From the NCBI GenBank assembly GCA_903828145.1, contig CAIKKY010000031.1, positions 43,196 through 107,195 of the forward strand: 64,000 nucleotides of DNA. Reading direction: 5' to 3'. Source of the stretch: an uncultured Hyphomicrobiales bacterium. Lineage in GTDB: Bacteria > Pseudomonadota > Alphaproteobacteria > Rhizobiales > Devosiaceae. Shown here piece after piece: positions 6,895-17,932 of this stretch. Every line of letters starts with the position of its first letter. The stretch's first letter is position 1. The translations under genes were made by a program, and so were the position numbers. Under the pieces are notes generated by a model. It did not search any database, was not told the DNA's origin, and saw only the letters and a program-made list of their open reading frames with translations.

Positions 6895-7878
6895 CTAGGC
6901 CCCAAGCTTCGCAGCCAACTCCTCAACCTTGGCATGCGCATAGCGCAGCAACATGCGGGCATCCCTATGCCCGGAGATTGACCCCACCTCAGGCATCGTC
7001 AGTCCCATCTCAAAGAACCGGCTGATGGCTTCGTGTCGCAGATCGTGAAAGTGCAGGTCATCTATCCCCGCTTTGCGGGTCACTCTTTCCCACGCAAGTC
7101 GGAGTGCATTGGCTGACAGCGGGAACACCCGACCGGACGCAGCCAGTCTCGCGCTGAGCAGCCACTTTGCTCTTGCCGTTAAGGGGATCGTGCGGGGGTG
7201 GCCCGTCTTGGTCTCAGGTATGAGCAACAGCCCCTTGTCGAGCTGCAGATGCTCCCAGCGCATGGCGAGGATTTCGCCGCGCCTCATGCCAGTCTCGACC
7301 GCGAACTCGATTATGGCTGCAAGGTGCGGGGTCTGGCACGCAACTGCCACTCGCATGAGGCGCTCAAACTCTCCCGGCTTCAGCCGTCGCTCGCGCCGCT
7401 GGTCGGCTCCCTTCACCTTCACTTTGGCGAGCGGGTTCTCGGGCAGGGGTATGCCCCATTCATCAATGGCGACATTGAACATGTGCCGGATGGGATTGAG
7501 CTGACGGCGCACAGTGGCCGCAGCCACCTCTTCCAGTCTCTCGTCCCGGTAGCGGACGAAGTCCGCCATCTTCAGTGCGAAAAGGCTCTTGTTGCAGATC
7601 GCATGCCGAGCGAAGGCATCCAGCACGATGGTCTCAACCTGTGCGCTCTTCTTCTTGGCAACTATCTCGTCCCGGTAGCGGCGCACCAGCTCGCCAAGCG
7701 TCAGCTTCTTCAGTGCACTCCTATCTGCACCAAGCCCCTCGCGGTCAGCAGCCACTTCGGAGCTGCGTGCCCATTCCTGGGCATCCTTCAATCTAATGAA
7801 TGTGCGTGACACGCTTCGCTGCCCAAGCCGTCTGACTTGGACCTGCCACTTCTCACCACGCTTGCGTATTGCGGCCAT
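6895..7878 (-). CDS. Tyrosine recombinase / phage-type integrase
   Basis: This 327-residue protein catalyses insertion and excision of the element at tRNA-Val. The N-terminal 60 residues form a small basic arm-binding domain (IRKRGEKWQVQVRR...SRTFIRLKDAQEWA). A SAM-like core-binding domain lies at about 65-165, and the catalytic domain follows. The full active-site set is visible: Arg in ETGMRRGEI (about 204), Lys in ETKTGHPRTIPL, H278-x-x-R281 in HFHDLRHEA, His304 in SGHRDARM and the nucleophile Tyr313 in LLRYAHA. It therefore looks functional. It is read away from the tRNA and starts 80 bp from it, the standard layout for tRNA-integrating elements. Confidence 0.93.
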   Translation of the reverse strand: MAAIRKRGEKWQVQVRRLGQRSVSRTFIRLKDAQEWARSSEVAADREGLGADRSALKKLTLGELVRRYRDEIVAKKKSAQVETIVLDAFARHAICNKSLFALKMADFVRYRDERLEEVAAATVRRQLNPIRHMFNVAIDEWGIPLPENPLAKVKVKGADQRRERRLKPGEFERLMRVAVACQTPHLAAIIEFAVETGMRRGEILAMRWEHLQLDKGLLLIPETKTGHPRTIPLTARAKWLLSARLAASGRVFPLSANALRLAWERVTRKAGIDDLHFHDLRHEAISRFFEMGLTMPEVGSISGHRDARMLLRYAHAKVEELAAKLGA

Positions 7879-7892
7879 TGCCGGTCCCTCGC

Positions 7893-7910
7893 TGTGACAC
7901 AGTTGTGACA
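7893..7910. promoter_or_regulatory. Candidate integrase arm-type site, proximal end
   Basis: TGTGACACAGTTGTGACA matches 17 of 18 bases of the repeat at 1913-1930, in the same orientation. It lies between the integrase start codon and the tRNA repeat, so integrase binding here could also repress its own gene. The role is inferred from position and symmetry. Confidence 0.6.
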
Positions 7911-7957
7911 GCTGAGTTTCCTAAACCACGCCGGAACGGCTAAGTCCTTGCCACCAA

Positions 7958-8037
7958 ATGGTGGGTGCGACAGGGATTGAACCTGTGACCCCTACCGTGT
8001 GAAGGTAGTGCTCTCCCGCTGAGCTACGCACCCGACC
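7958..8037. repeat. Attachment-site repeat, proximal (contains native tRNA-Val)
   Basis: This 80-bp direct repeat is identical to 1748-1827 and covers the whole tRNA-Val(CAC) plus four bases of its 5' flank. The junction is followed on the host side by the spacer to tRNA-Val(GAC), and on the element side by the integrase promoter region. Confidence 0.9.
7959..8033 (-). tRNA. tRNA-Val(CAC), proximal copy
   Basis: The sequence is identical to 1749-1823: acceptor GGGTGCG/CGCACCC, anticodon loop TTCACAC (anticodon CAC) and encoded CCA. It lies 49 bp downstream of tRNA-Val(GAC) on the same strand and is probably transcribed with it. This copy therefore keeps the native promoter after integration. 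Confidence 0.95.
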
Positions 8038-8082
8038 GTTCTGGTCGGCAAAACAAGGGCTTACGCCTCAGTCAACGAAGGA

Positions 8083-8157
8083 TGGTGGGTGTAACAGGGA
8101 TTGAACCTGTGACCCCTACCATGTCAAGGTAGTGCTCTCCCGCTGAGCTATACACCC
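8083..8157 (-). tRNA. tRNA-Val(GAC)
   Basis: The minus strand begins GGGTGTATAGCTCAGCGGGA, has an anticodon loop TTGACAT (anticodon GAC, reading GUC and GUU) and ends TACACCCACCA with encoded CCA. The body is nearly identical to the neighbouring tRNA-Val(CAC); they differ in the acceptor stem and anticodon loop. Confidence 0.95.
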
Positions 8158-8201
8158 ATCGCTTCGCCGAGCCCCGCCAAGGCGGCCGCCCGTGTGGGCG
8201 C

Positions 8202-8231
8202 GATACACCACAAATACCGCGCCGGGGTCAA
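8202..8231 (-). promoter_or_regulatory. Probable promoter of the tRNA-Val pair
   Basis: On the minus strand, TTGACC (8231-8226) and TGTATC (8207-8202) are spaced by 18 bp and end about 45 bp before the 5' end of tRNA-Val(GAC). A GC-rich stretch follows, as is common before stable RNA genes. Confidence 0.5.
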
Positions 8232-8253
8232 GGGGTGAAAGCCGATGAATGGT

Positions 8254-8613
8254 TCAGGCGGCCAGGAGCCGCTCCACCTCGTGCACGAGATCCTTCAGAT
8301 GGAAGGGCTTCGACAGCACCGACGCATCGCGCGGGGCTTCGGAATCGGGGTTGAGCGCCACGGCGGCAAAACCGGTGATGAACATCACTTTGAGATCGGG
8401 ATCGAGTTCGGTGGCGCGGCGCGCCAGTTCGATGCCGTCCATCTCCGGCATGACGATATCGGAGAGCAGCAGCGAGAAGGGTTCTTCGCGCAGGCGCTCG
8501 TAAGCGGATTTGCCATTGTCGAAACTCACGACATCATAGCCGGCGTTTTTGAGGGCACGCGTCAGAAACTGGCGCATGTCATTATCGTCTTCGGCGAGCA
8601 GGATGCGCTTCAT
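8254..8613 (-). CDS. cpdR: CpdR, single-domain response regulator
   Basis: This is a 119-residue stand-alone receiver with acidic pocket Glu8-Asp9-Asp10, phosphoacceptor Asp52 in LSDIVMPEMDG, the switch Thr in MFITGFAAVAL and Lys in LSKPFHL. The conserved sequence and length match CpdR. In Caulobacter, unphosphorylated CpdR delivers ClpXP to the pole and primes degradation of CtrA-pathway and other substrates, with phosphate supplied by the CckA-ChpT relay. I start at the ATG at 8613 because AGGTTGGA lies just upstream of it. The ORF-track start at 8631 adds MLHRLE, which overlaps that site. The divergent neighbour is an N-formylglutamate amidohydrolase gene, a pairing I have seen in rhizobial genomes. 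Confidence 0.9.
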   Translation of the reverse strand: MKRILLAEDDNDMRQFLTRALKNAGYDVVSFDNGKSAYERLREEPFSLLLSDIVMPEMDGIELARRATELDPDLKVMFITGFAAVALNPDSEAPRDASVLSKPFHLKDLVHEVERLLAA

Positions 8614-8746
8614 TTCCAACCTATGGAGCATTCAACAGGGCGCGAAACTATCCGCTGATGCTTAACGCATGTTTGCTGAAGCGGATACGGATTTGCTGAC
8701 ATCAATTTGACCGCTCGCGAAGAAATGCTCGGTTGGTCAGTCGATT

Positions 8747-9694
8747 ATGGACAATCGGGGCGACAGCGGTCAGAGTGCGGGAATCGTGCGCCGGAGGGGA
8801 TCGTTGCAGTCCGACTATTGGGACAGGCCAGCTTTCGAAACCGTTCGCCCCAGGCGGCTGACGGCGCCTGTGGTTTTCAACTCCGCCCATTCCGGCCGCG
8901 ACTACCCGCAGCGCTTTCTCGACATGACCCGGCTGGACCATCTGTCGATCCGGCAATCGGAAGATGCTTTTGTCGATGCGCTGGTGGCGCGCGCCCCGCA
9001 CATGGGCACGCCGCTGCTTCGGGCGCATTTTCCGCGCTGCTATCTCGATGTGAACCGCGAGCCGTGGGAACTCGACCCCGCCATGTTCGAGGGGGCGCTG
9101 CCCGATGGCATCAATAGCGCCAGCCCCCGGGTGGCAGCGGGGCTCGGCACGCTCGCCCGCGTCGTGGCGGAAAACAAGCCGATCTACCGCGAGCCGCTCA
9201 CCTTTCAGGATGCGCGGATGCGGATCGAGGGCATTTACCAGCCCTATCATGCCACGCTGCAACGGCTGTTGAGCGAAGCCTTTACGGCGTTCGGGGTGGC
9301 GGTGCTGGTGGATTGCCACTCCATGCCGCGCCTGCCGCGCACCGGCGACAGGGCGGCGCCTGATATTGTTTTGGGCGATCGTTACGGCACCACCTGCGCG
9401 CCGATCATTATTGATCTGGCTGAAATGGTGTTTGCGTCCGCCGGCATGCGGGTCATGCGCAACCGGCCCTATGCCGGGGGCTTTGTCACCCGATCCTATG
9501 GACGGCCGCGCCACGGCATCCATGCGCTGCAGGTCGAAGTGAGCCGCCACCTCTATATGAATGAAGTGACACTCGAGCGGCACGAGGGCTTCGATATGGT
9601 GCGGGCGCTGATGGACCGGCTGATTGTCGCGCTGATCGGACTCGATCCGGCGCTGCTCGCGGGGTTTTCAGACGACAAGGCGGCTGCTGAATAA
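8747..9694 (+). CDS. N-formylglutamate amidohydrolase family protein
   Basis: This 315-residue protein has the family signatures VFNSAHSGRDYP (about 43-54), DVNREPWELDP (about 104-114), VLVDCHSMP (about 185-193) and GGFVTRSYG near 244. The family hydrolyses N-formyl-L-glutamate to formate and glutamate in one route of histidine degradation; the His and Asp residues in these motifs are the expected metal ligands. No hut genes are nearby, so the true substrate may be another N-formyl amino acid. The residues before about position 28 are variable, and a later start cannot be excluded. Confidence 0.85.
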   Translation: MDNRGDSGQSAGIVRRRGSLQSDYWDRPAFETVRPRRLTAPVVFNSAHSGRDYPQRFLDMTRLDHLSIRQSEDAFVDALVARAPHMGTPLLRAHFPRCYLDVNREPWELDPAMFEGALPDGINSASPRVAAGLGTLARVVAENKPIYREPLTFQDARMRIEGIYQPYHATLQRLLSEAFTAFGVAVLVDCHSMPRLPRTGDRAAPDIVLGDRYGTTCAPIIIDLAEMVFASAGMRVMRNRPYAGGFVTRSYGRPRHGIHALQVEVSRHLYMNEVTLERHEGFDMVRALMDRLIVALIGLDPALLAGFSDDKAAAE

Positions 9695-9730
9695 AGCAGC
9701 GTGCAGCTATCCCCAAACAACGCTGAACAA

Positions 9731-9810
9731 GAAAAAGGGCCGCGACGAATGCGGCCCAGTTCAAGGGAGGAAACGAGAGCAGTACCGAGCGCGCCGGACT
9801 TGGCGCGAAC
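9731..9810 (-). ncRNA. mmgR: MmgR/suhB-type small RNA (alpha-r8 family)
   Basis: On the minus strand there is a first stem CGCGCC-AAGTCC-GGCGCG, then an unpaired stretch containing TTTCCTCCCT (9773-9764), then a terminator stem GGGCCGC-ATTCGTC-GCGGCCC followed by TTTTTC. The order of two hairpins around a conserved UUUCCUCCCU single strand is the hallmark of the Rhizobiales sRNA known as suhB/MmgR, which in Sinorhizobium meliloti limits polyhydroxybutyrate storage. The motif is complementary to ribosome-binding sites, so base-pairing repression is expected. Its place, antisense and upstream of the IMPase-family gene hisN (older name suhB), fits the name of the Rfam family. Transcript ends are estimated. 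The rest of the 307-bp gap 9695-10001 shows no gene. Confidence 0.78.
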
Positions 9811-10001
9811 ATGACTCTGCCACACATCATGCACGATCTGGCGTGAACTGATTTGCACGGGACCACAAGGCATCAAACATTGATGCACAGGCGGTTGTCC
9901 TGTGTTGTTGCATAAATGAATCAGGTCGGCTCTTGCCTCAGGCCCGTCGGCGCGGCTACGCAGGGGCAGCACTTCTGCCGCACATTGCTCAAGAGGCTCC
10001 C

Positions 10002-10805
10002 ATGACGACCGAACTCGGTGGACTGCCGCGCGACCTTGTGCGCGATACCCTGCTTGAGGCGGCAGCGATTGCCGCAACGCATACCCTGCCGCGGTTCCGC
10101 GCGGGTCTCGCCGTTGACACCAAGGAAACGGATCATTTCGACCCGGTGACTGAAGCCGACCGCGAAGCCGAGCGCGGCATTCGCGACCTGATCGGCGCGC
10201 GCTTTCCGGACCATGCGATTATCGGTGAAGAATGGGCGGATAAGCCCGGGGCCGGGGATATCGCCTGGATCATAGATCCGATTGACGGCACGCGGGCCTT
10301 TATTGCCGGGGTTCCGGTCTGGGGGACGCTTGTCGGGCTGATGGTCGGTGGCCGGGCCGTGGCCGGGCTGATGGCGCAGCCCTTTACCGGTGAAACCTGG
10401 CTGAGCCTGCCGGGCGAGGCCACCTATTCCCGCCACGGGATAAGCCAGCCGATTGCCGTTTCGGCGGTGACAACGCTCAAGGCCGCCAAGATGACCGCGA
10501 CCTCGCCTGATATTTTCGAGCGTTCGGGTACGGTGGCGACCTGGGACAGGTTGCGGCACTCGGTGCTGACCACGCGCTATGGTCTGGATTGCTATGGCTA
10601 TGCGCTGATGGCGTCGGGCCAGATCGATCTCGTGGTCGAGGCGGCGCTGAAGCCGGTGGACATTGCGCCGCTCATTCCGCTGATCCGCAACGCGGGCGGG
10701 ATCGTCACGACCTGGGACGGCGGTCCGGCGGAGCAGGGCGGCCATTGCGTCGCGGCGGCAACGCCGCAATTGCACGCCGAAGCGCTTCGGGTGCTTGCAG
10801 GCTGA
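10002..10805 (+). CDS. hisN: Histidinol-phosphatase HisN, inositol-monophosphatase family
   Basis: This is a 267-residue Mg-dependent phosphatase. DPVTEADREAE (about 46-56), IIGEEW (about 70-75) and IIDPIDGTRAFIAG (about 88-101) supply the metal-binding acids, and KPVDIAPLIPLIRNAGG is the C-terminal motif. The T-R-A-F-I form after DG favours the HisN subgroup over true inositol monophosphatases. It would make histidinol from histidinol phosphate. I start at the ATG at 10002, preceded by AGAGG; the ORF-track start at 9933 is a TTG without support. It converges with the hydrolase gene, with 6 bp between the stops. Confidence 0.85.
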   Translation: MTTELGGLPRDLVRDTLLEAAAIAATHTLPRFRAGLAVDTKETDHFDPVTEADREAERGIRDLIGARFPDHAIIGEEWADKPGAGDIAWIIDPIDGTRAFIAGVPVWGTLVGLMVGGRAVAGLMAQPFTGETWLSLPGEATYSRHGISQPIAVSAVTTLKAAKMTATSPDIFERSGTVATWDRLRHSVLTTRYGLDCYGYALMASGQIDLVVEAALKPVDIAPLIPLIRNAGGIVTTWDGGPAEQGGHCVAAATPQLHAEALRVLAG

Positions 10806-10811
10806 CGCGGC

Positions 10812-11777
10812 TCAAGCGGATGGATTGGTCACGAAGGCATCGAAGGCGGCCATGACCTGGGCGCGGATCGGGTCTGATTCCTGAAACAGTTCGTGCTGGG
10901 CGCCGGGCACTACGATGTGGCGGCCCGTGCGCATTCTGAGGCCCAAAGCCTCGATAGCCGGGGACGACACCACGCGGTCGCGGGCAGCGACAAGCATCAG
11001 GACGGGAATCTTGATTTCGGTGGGAAAGGCATCGCCTGCGGCTTCGGCCATGGCGGTAAAAGCAGCGGCGGCCCAGCCATAGGTCGGCGCCAGGGTTTCA
11101 AGATCGGGGCGCGCGCGCAGGATATCGCCATTGCGGGTAAAGCGCAGGGCGTCGCCCGTCAGCGGGTTATCGGCAAAGGGCATCAGGCTTTGCGGCACGT
11201 CCTTGCGCGAGGCGCTGGCGTGGCCGAGCCCCAGCAGCGTGAGCGTCCGCCCGAAGCGGGCCATGCCGCGCGTTGAAAACGGCATGTGGTCGATGGCGAT
11301 CATCGGGGCCGAGAGGAAGACCCGATCAAACATCAGCCGATCGCGCTCAGCCGCCAGCAGCGAGACGAGCCCACCCGTCGAATGGCCCACGAGGTAGAAC
11401 GGCCCCGGGCAATCGGGCAGGAGCACATCGGCGTGGAAGCTTTTGAGGTCGCACCAGTAATCCTCAAAGCTCTTCACATGGCCGAGCTTTGAGGGCGTGA
11501 GGCGCTGGCTGCCGCCCTGGCCGCGCCAATCGAAGGTGGCGACGGCGAAGCCGCGCGCCAGAAAATCGCTGATGGTCTCGAAATATTTCTCAATGAACTC
11601 GGTGCGGCCGTGCACGAGGCAGATGGTGCCGCGCGTGCCGCCGCCCTTGGGCTTGAACACGGCGCTGCGCAGCCGCACCCCATCGGATGTGGTGAACCAG
11701 CCCGGGCGAACGCCCAGCGGCACCGGATTTCCGGCGATTTCACAAAACTCGGGCAGGGGCGGGGCTTTTGCATCCAT
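10812..11777 (-). CDS. Alpha/beta hydrolase, lysophospholipase (PldB)-like
   Basis: This 321-residue protein has the serine-hydrolase fold: LVHGRTEFIEKYFE (oxyanion region, about 51-64), TFDWRGQGGSQR, the nucleophile elbow VGHSTGG near residue 130, the Asp in LVAARDRVVS and the His in GAQHELFQESD. The E-x-x-E-K-Y region and overall pattern match the lysophospholipase/monoacylglycerol-lipase group. I use the ATG at 11777. The ORF track's start at 11966 would translate through a hairpin-T6 terminator and is unlikely. The real substrate is unknown. Confidence 0.82.
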   Translation of the reverse strand: MDAKAPPLPEFCEIAGNPVPLGVRPGWFTTSDGVRLRSAVFKPKGGGTRGTICLVHGRTEFIEKYFETISDFLARGFAVATFDWRGQGGSQRLTPSKLGHVKSFEDYWCDLKSFHADVLLPDCPGPFYLVGHSTGGLVSLLAAERDRLMFDRVFLSAPMIAIDHMPFSTRGMARFGRTLTLLGLGHASASRKDVPQSLMPFADNPLTGDALRFTRNGDILRARPDLETLAPTYGWAAAAFTAMAEAAGDAFPTEIKIPVLMLVAARDRVVSSPAIEALGLRMRTGRHIVVPGAQHELFQESDPIRAQVMAAFDAFVTNPSA

Positions 11778-11804
11778 GCCCTGTGCTAGCACGCCGATTT
11801 TAAA

Positions 11805-11850
11805 CAAAAAAGAAAGCCAGCACATCCGGTGACGGATCGCGCTGGCTTTC
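11805..11850 (-). terminator. Strong minus-strand terminator upstream of the hydrolase gene
   Basis: Arms GAAAGCCAGC and GCTGGCTTTC (11812-11821 and 11841-11850) enclose a second stem, ATCCG/CGGAT, and on the minus strand are followed by TTTTTT. No protein gene ends here. It therefore ends either an untranslated small RNA starting somewhere in about 11860-11990, or a leader of the hydrolase gene (attenuation). That upstream stretch holds a further GC-rich hairpin, CCCGCT-CCCC-AGCGGG, and no credible ORF. Confidence 0.7.
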
Positions 11851-11993
11851 ATGGACCATCCAGTTGGGGGGGGGCGGAAGGCTGGTGGCCCGGGACGTGC
11901 CCGCTGGGGAGCGGGTACAGCGCTGTTCATAGGCCCCAGGGCCTGAACCGCGATTGAGGGGCGCATTCAGTTTCGGTTCATCCGCTGGGAGGC

Positions 11994-12021
11994 CTTGAAC
12001 GGATCAAACGGACACCTAAAT
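11994..12021 (+). promoter_or_regulatory. RpoH (sigma-32) type promoter of hsp20
   Basis: CTTG at 11994-11997 and CCTAAAT at 12015-12021 are spaced by 17 bp. This is close to the alphaproteobacterial RpoH consensus CTTG-N17/18-CYTATNT. It leaves a leader of about 105 nt before the hsp20 start codon. Confidence 0.7.
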
Positions 12022-12027
12022 CAAGCC

Positions 12028-12138
12028 TGTCCGCCGGCAGTGCCGGGGATCGGGGCACCCGGGAGTGCTGCTCGCCCAGATGGGGAGCAGGCATGGGACA
12101 CCCGTTAACACGTTGCTCATCACGGAGAATGTGACATG
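12028..12138 (+). promoter_or_regulatory. ROSE-like RNA thermometer in the hsp20 leader
   Basis: The leader can fold into several hairpins, including CTGCTC...GAGCAG at about 12066-12093. In the last one, TTGCTC pairs with GGAGAA just before the start codon: UU with AA and CUC with GAG, with a G left bulged opposite the Shine-Dalgarno strand. A bulged G facing the Shine-Dalgarno sequence is the hallmark of ROSE elements, which block translation at low temperature and open on heating. Together with the RpoH promoter this gives two layers of heat control. Confidence 0.65.
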
Positions 12139-12591
12139 GCTAGCTATGATTTTTCCCCCTTCTATCGCTCGACCGTCGGTTTTGACCGGGTCTTCAACCG
12201 GCTCGACAGCCTTGTCGGGCAGGAGGCCAAGAGCTACCCGCCCTATAATATCGAAAAGGTCGGGGCCGACGCCTACCGGATTTCGATTGCGGTCGCGGGC
12301 TTTGCCGATGGCGATATCGCGATTGAAAGCAAGGAGAACAACCTTGTGGTGAAGGGCGCGAAAGCGGCCGAAACCGACGATAAATCGCGCGAATTCCTGC
12401 ATCGCGGCATTGCTGAGCGCGCTTTCGAATTGCGCTTCCAGTTGGCCGATTATGTGGAAGTCACCGGCGCGCGGCTTGAGAACGGGCTGCTTCACCTCGA
12501 GTTGAAGCGCGAACTGCCCGAGAGCAAGAAGCCCCGGCAGATCCCGATTTCGACAGCGCCGAAATCGCTTGAGGACAAGACGGTCAACTGA
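12136..12591 (+). CDS. Small heat-shock protein Hsp20/IbpA family
   Basis: This 151-residue ATP-independent holdase binds unfolding proteins. A short N-terminal arm (SPFYRSTVGFDRVFNRLD) precedes the alpha-crystallin domain at about 35-130, with NIEKVGADAYRISIAVAGF, LVVKGAK, EFLHRGIAERAFELRFQLAD and the G-x-L signature in LENGLLHLEL. A C-terminal I-P-I motif (RQIPIST) is present, as needed for oligomer assembly. The pattern is that of class A rhizobial Hsp/IbpA proteins. The gene has its own RpoH-type promoter, a ROSE-like leader and a strong terminator, so it forms a single-gene unit. Confidence 0.92.
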   Translation: MASYDFSPFYRSTVGFDRVFNRLDSLVGQEAKSYPPYNIEKVGADAYRISIAVAGFADGDIAIESKENNLVVKGAKAAETDDKSREFLHRGIAERAFELRFQLADYVEVTGARLENGLLHLELKRELPESKKPRQIPISTAPKSLEDKTVN

Positions 12592-12625
12592 TCCGGTTCG
12601 CATCCGCGATACGTTAGGTCTGGTG

Positions 12626-12658
12626 CGGGGGGTGTCGCTGACGCCCCCCGTGTTTTTT
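12626..12658 (+). terminator. Terminator of hsp20
   Basis: CGGGGGGTGT-CGCTG-ACGCCCCCCG is a 10-bp stem with one G-T pair, followed by TGTTTTTT, 35 bp after the hsp20 stop codon. Confidence 0.9.
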
Positions 12659-13211
12659 ACGGGCGCTGGGCGTGGTGCCAGGCGGGGGAATCAGCGGGGC
12701 GGGTCGGGCCGGTCAAGGCGCGCTGCGAAATCCTATTGTTTCGATTTCACGGCCGACGGCGGGACGGCAAAACCCCATATGGCGCCTGTTCTGGCATCTC
12801 CTACGCTTTTCCTATTCTGTGGGGTGGAACTCCTACGCCTCGGTCTGATTTGAGTGAAAAAATGGCGGGCGGACGCTTGCCCGGTCCCTGGTTTTATGCA
12901 AATGTAAGGGTGATAGGACAACGTTATTGTCCAATTTCCGTGAACCGCCGGTCTCCCCGGAGGGGTTCACACGCCGATCCGGCTGGCCCGCTTGACGAGA
13001 GCGGAAACGGAATGGCGGGGCCTTATCGAGCCCATGAGCGGCCATTTGGATGCAGAGCCGCTGCCCACTGAAAGAGCCCGCGCGTTTTCGCGCCCCATGC
13101 TGCATGGCGTATTTCCATGTCCATCGGGGCCTGAACCCTGCGCCGAAAGGACGACCACGACCCCGGTGCCGCCGGGACATGTAAATCGACTGCCAACGCG
13201 AGGATCGAAGA
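12659..13211 (+). promoter_or_regulatory. Long upstream region of gltB with operator-like dyad and leader hairpin
   Basis: No gene is supported in these 553 bp; the 111-aa ORF 12736..13071 has atypical composition and no ribosome-binding site. Two structures stand out. One is a perfect dyad GGACAA-CGTTA-TTGTCC at 12916-12932, in an AT-richer patch. The other is a hairpin at 12940-12970 with arms GTGAACC/GGTTCAC and an inner CCGG/CCGG. Both are 240-300 bp before the gltB ATG. They may be an operator and the start of a structured leader for the glutamate synthase operon. I could not place the promoter. Confidence 0.4.
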
Positions 13212-17927
<4,716 letters not shown>

Positions 17928-17932
17928 GACCC

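Larger units (their letters stand above)
1748..8037 (-). mobile_element. tRNA-Val integrative element with P4-type primase (about 6.2 kb)
   Basis: An 80-bp sequence containing a complete tRNA-Val(CAC) occurs identically at 1748-1827 and 7958-8037. Between the copies lie six genes, all on the minus strand: tyrosine integrase, an unknown 175-aa protein, an AlpA-like regulator, a P4-type primase-helicase, a 111-aa wHTH-like protein and an exported cysteine-repeat protein. The integrase starts 80 bp from its tRNA copy, the usual arrangement for tRNA-targeted integration. Recombination between the repeats would release a 6,210-bp circle. There are no capsid, terminase, portal or conjugation genes, so it resembles a satellite or small genomic island that uses a helper or acts alone. 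The 1.8-3.6 kb part is visibly more AT-rich than the host DNA. Confidence 0.88.

Noticed and set aside
12736-13071. 111-aa ORF upstream of gltB
   Set aside because: No ribosome-binding site, Pro/Arg/Gly-rich random-looking sequence, and it runs through the dyad and leader hairpin.
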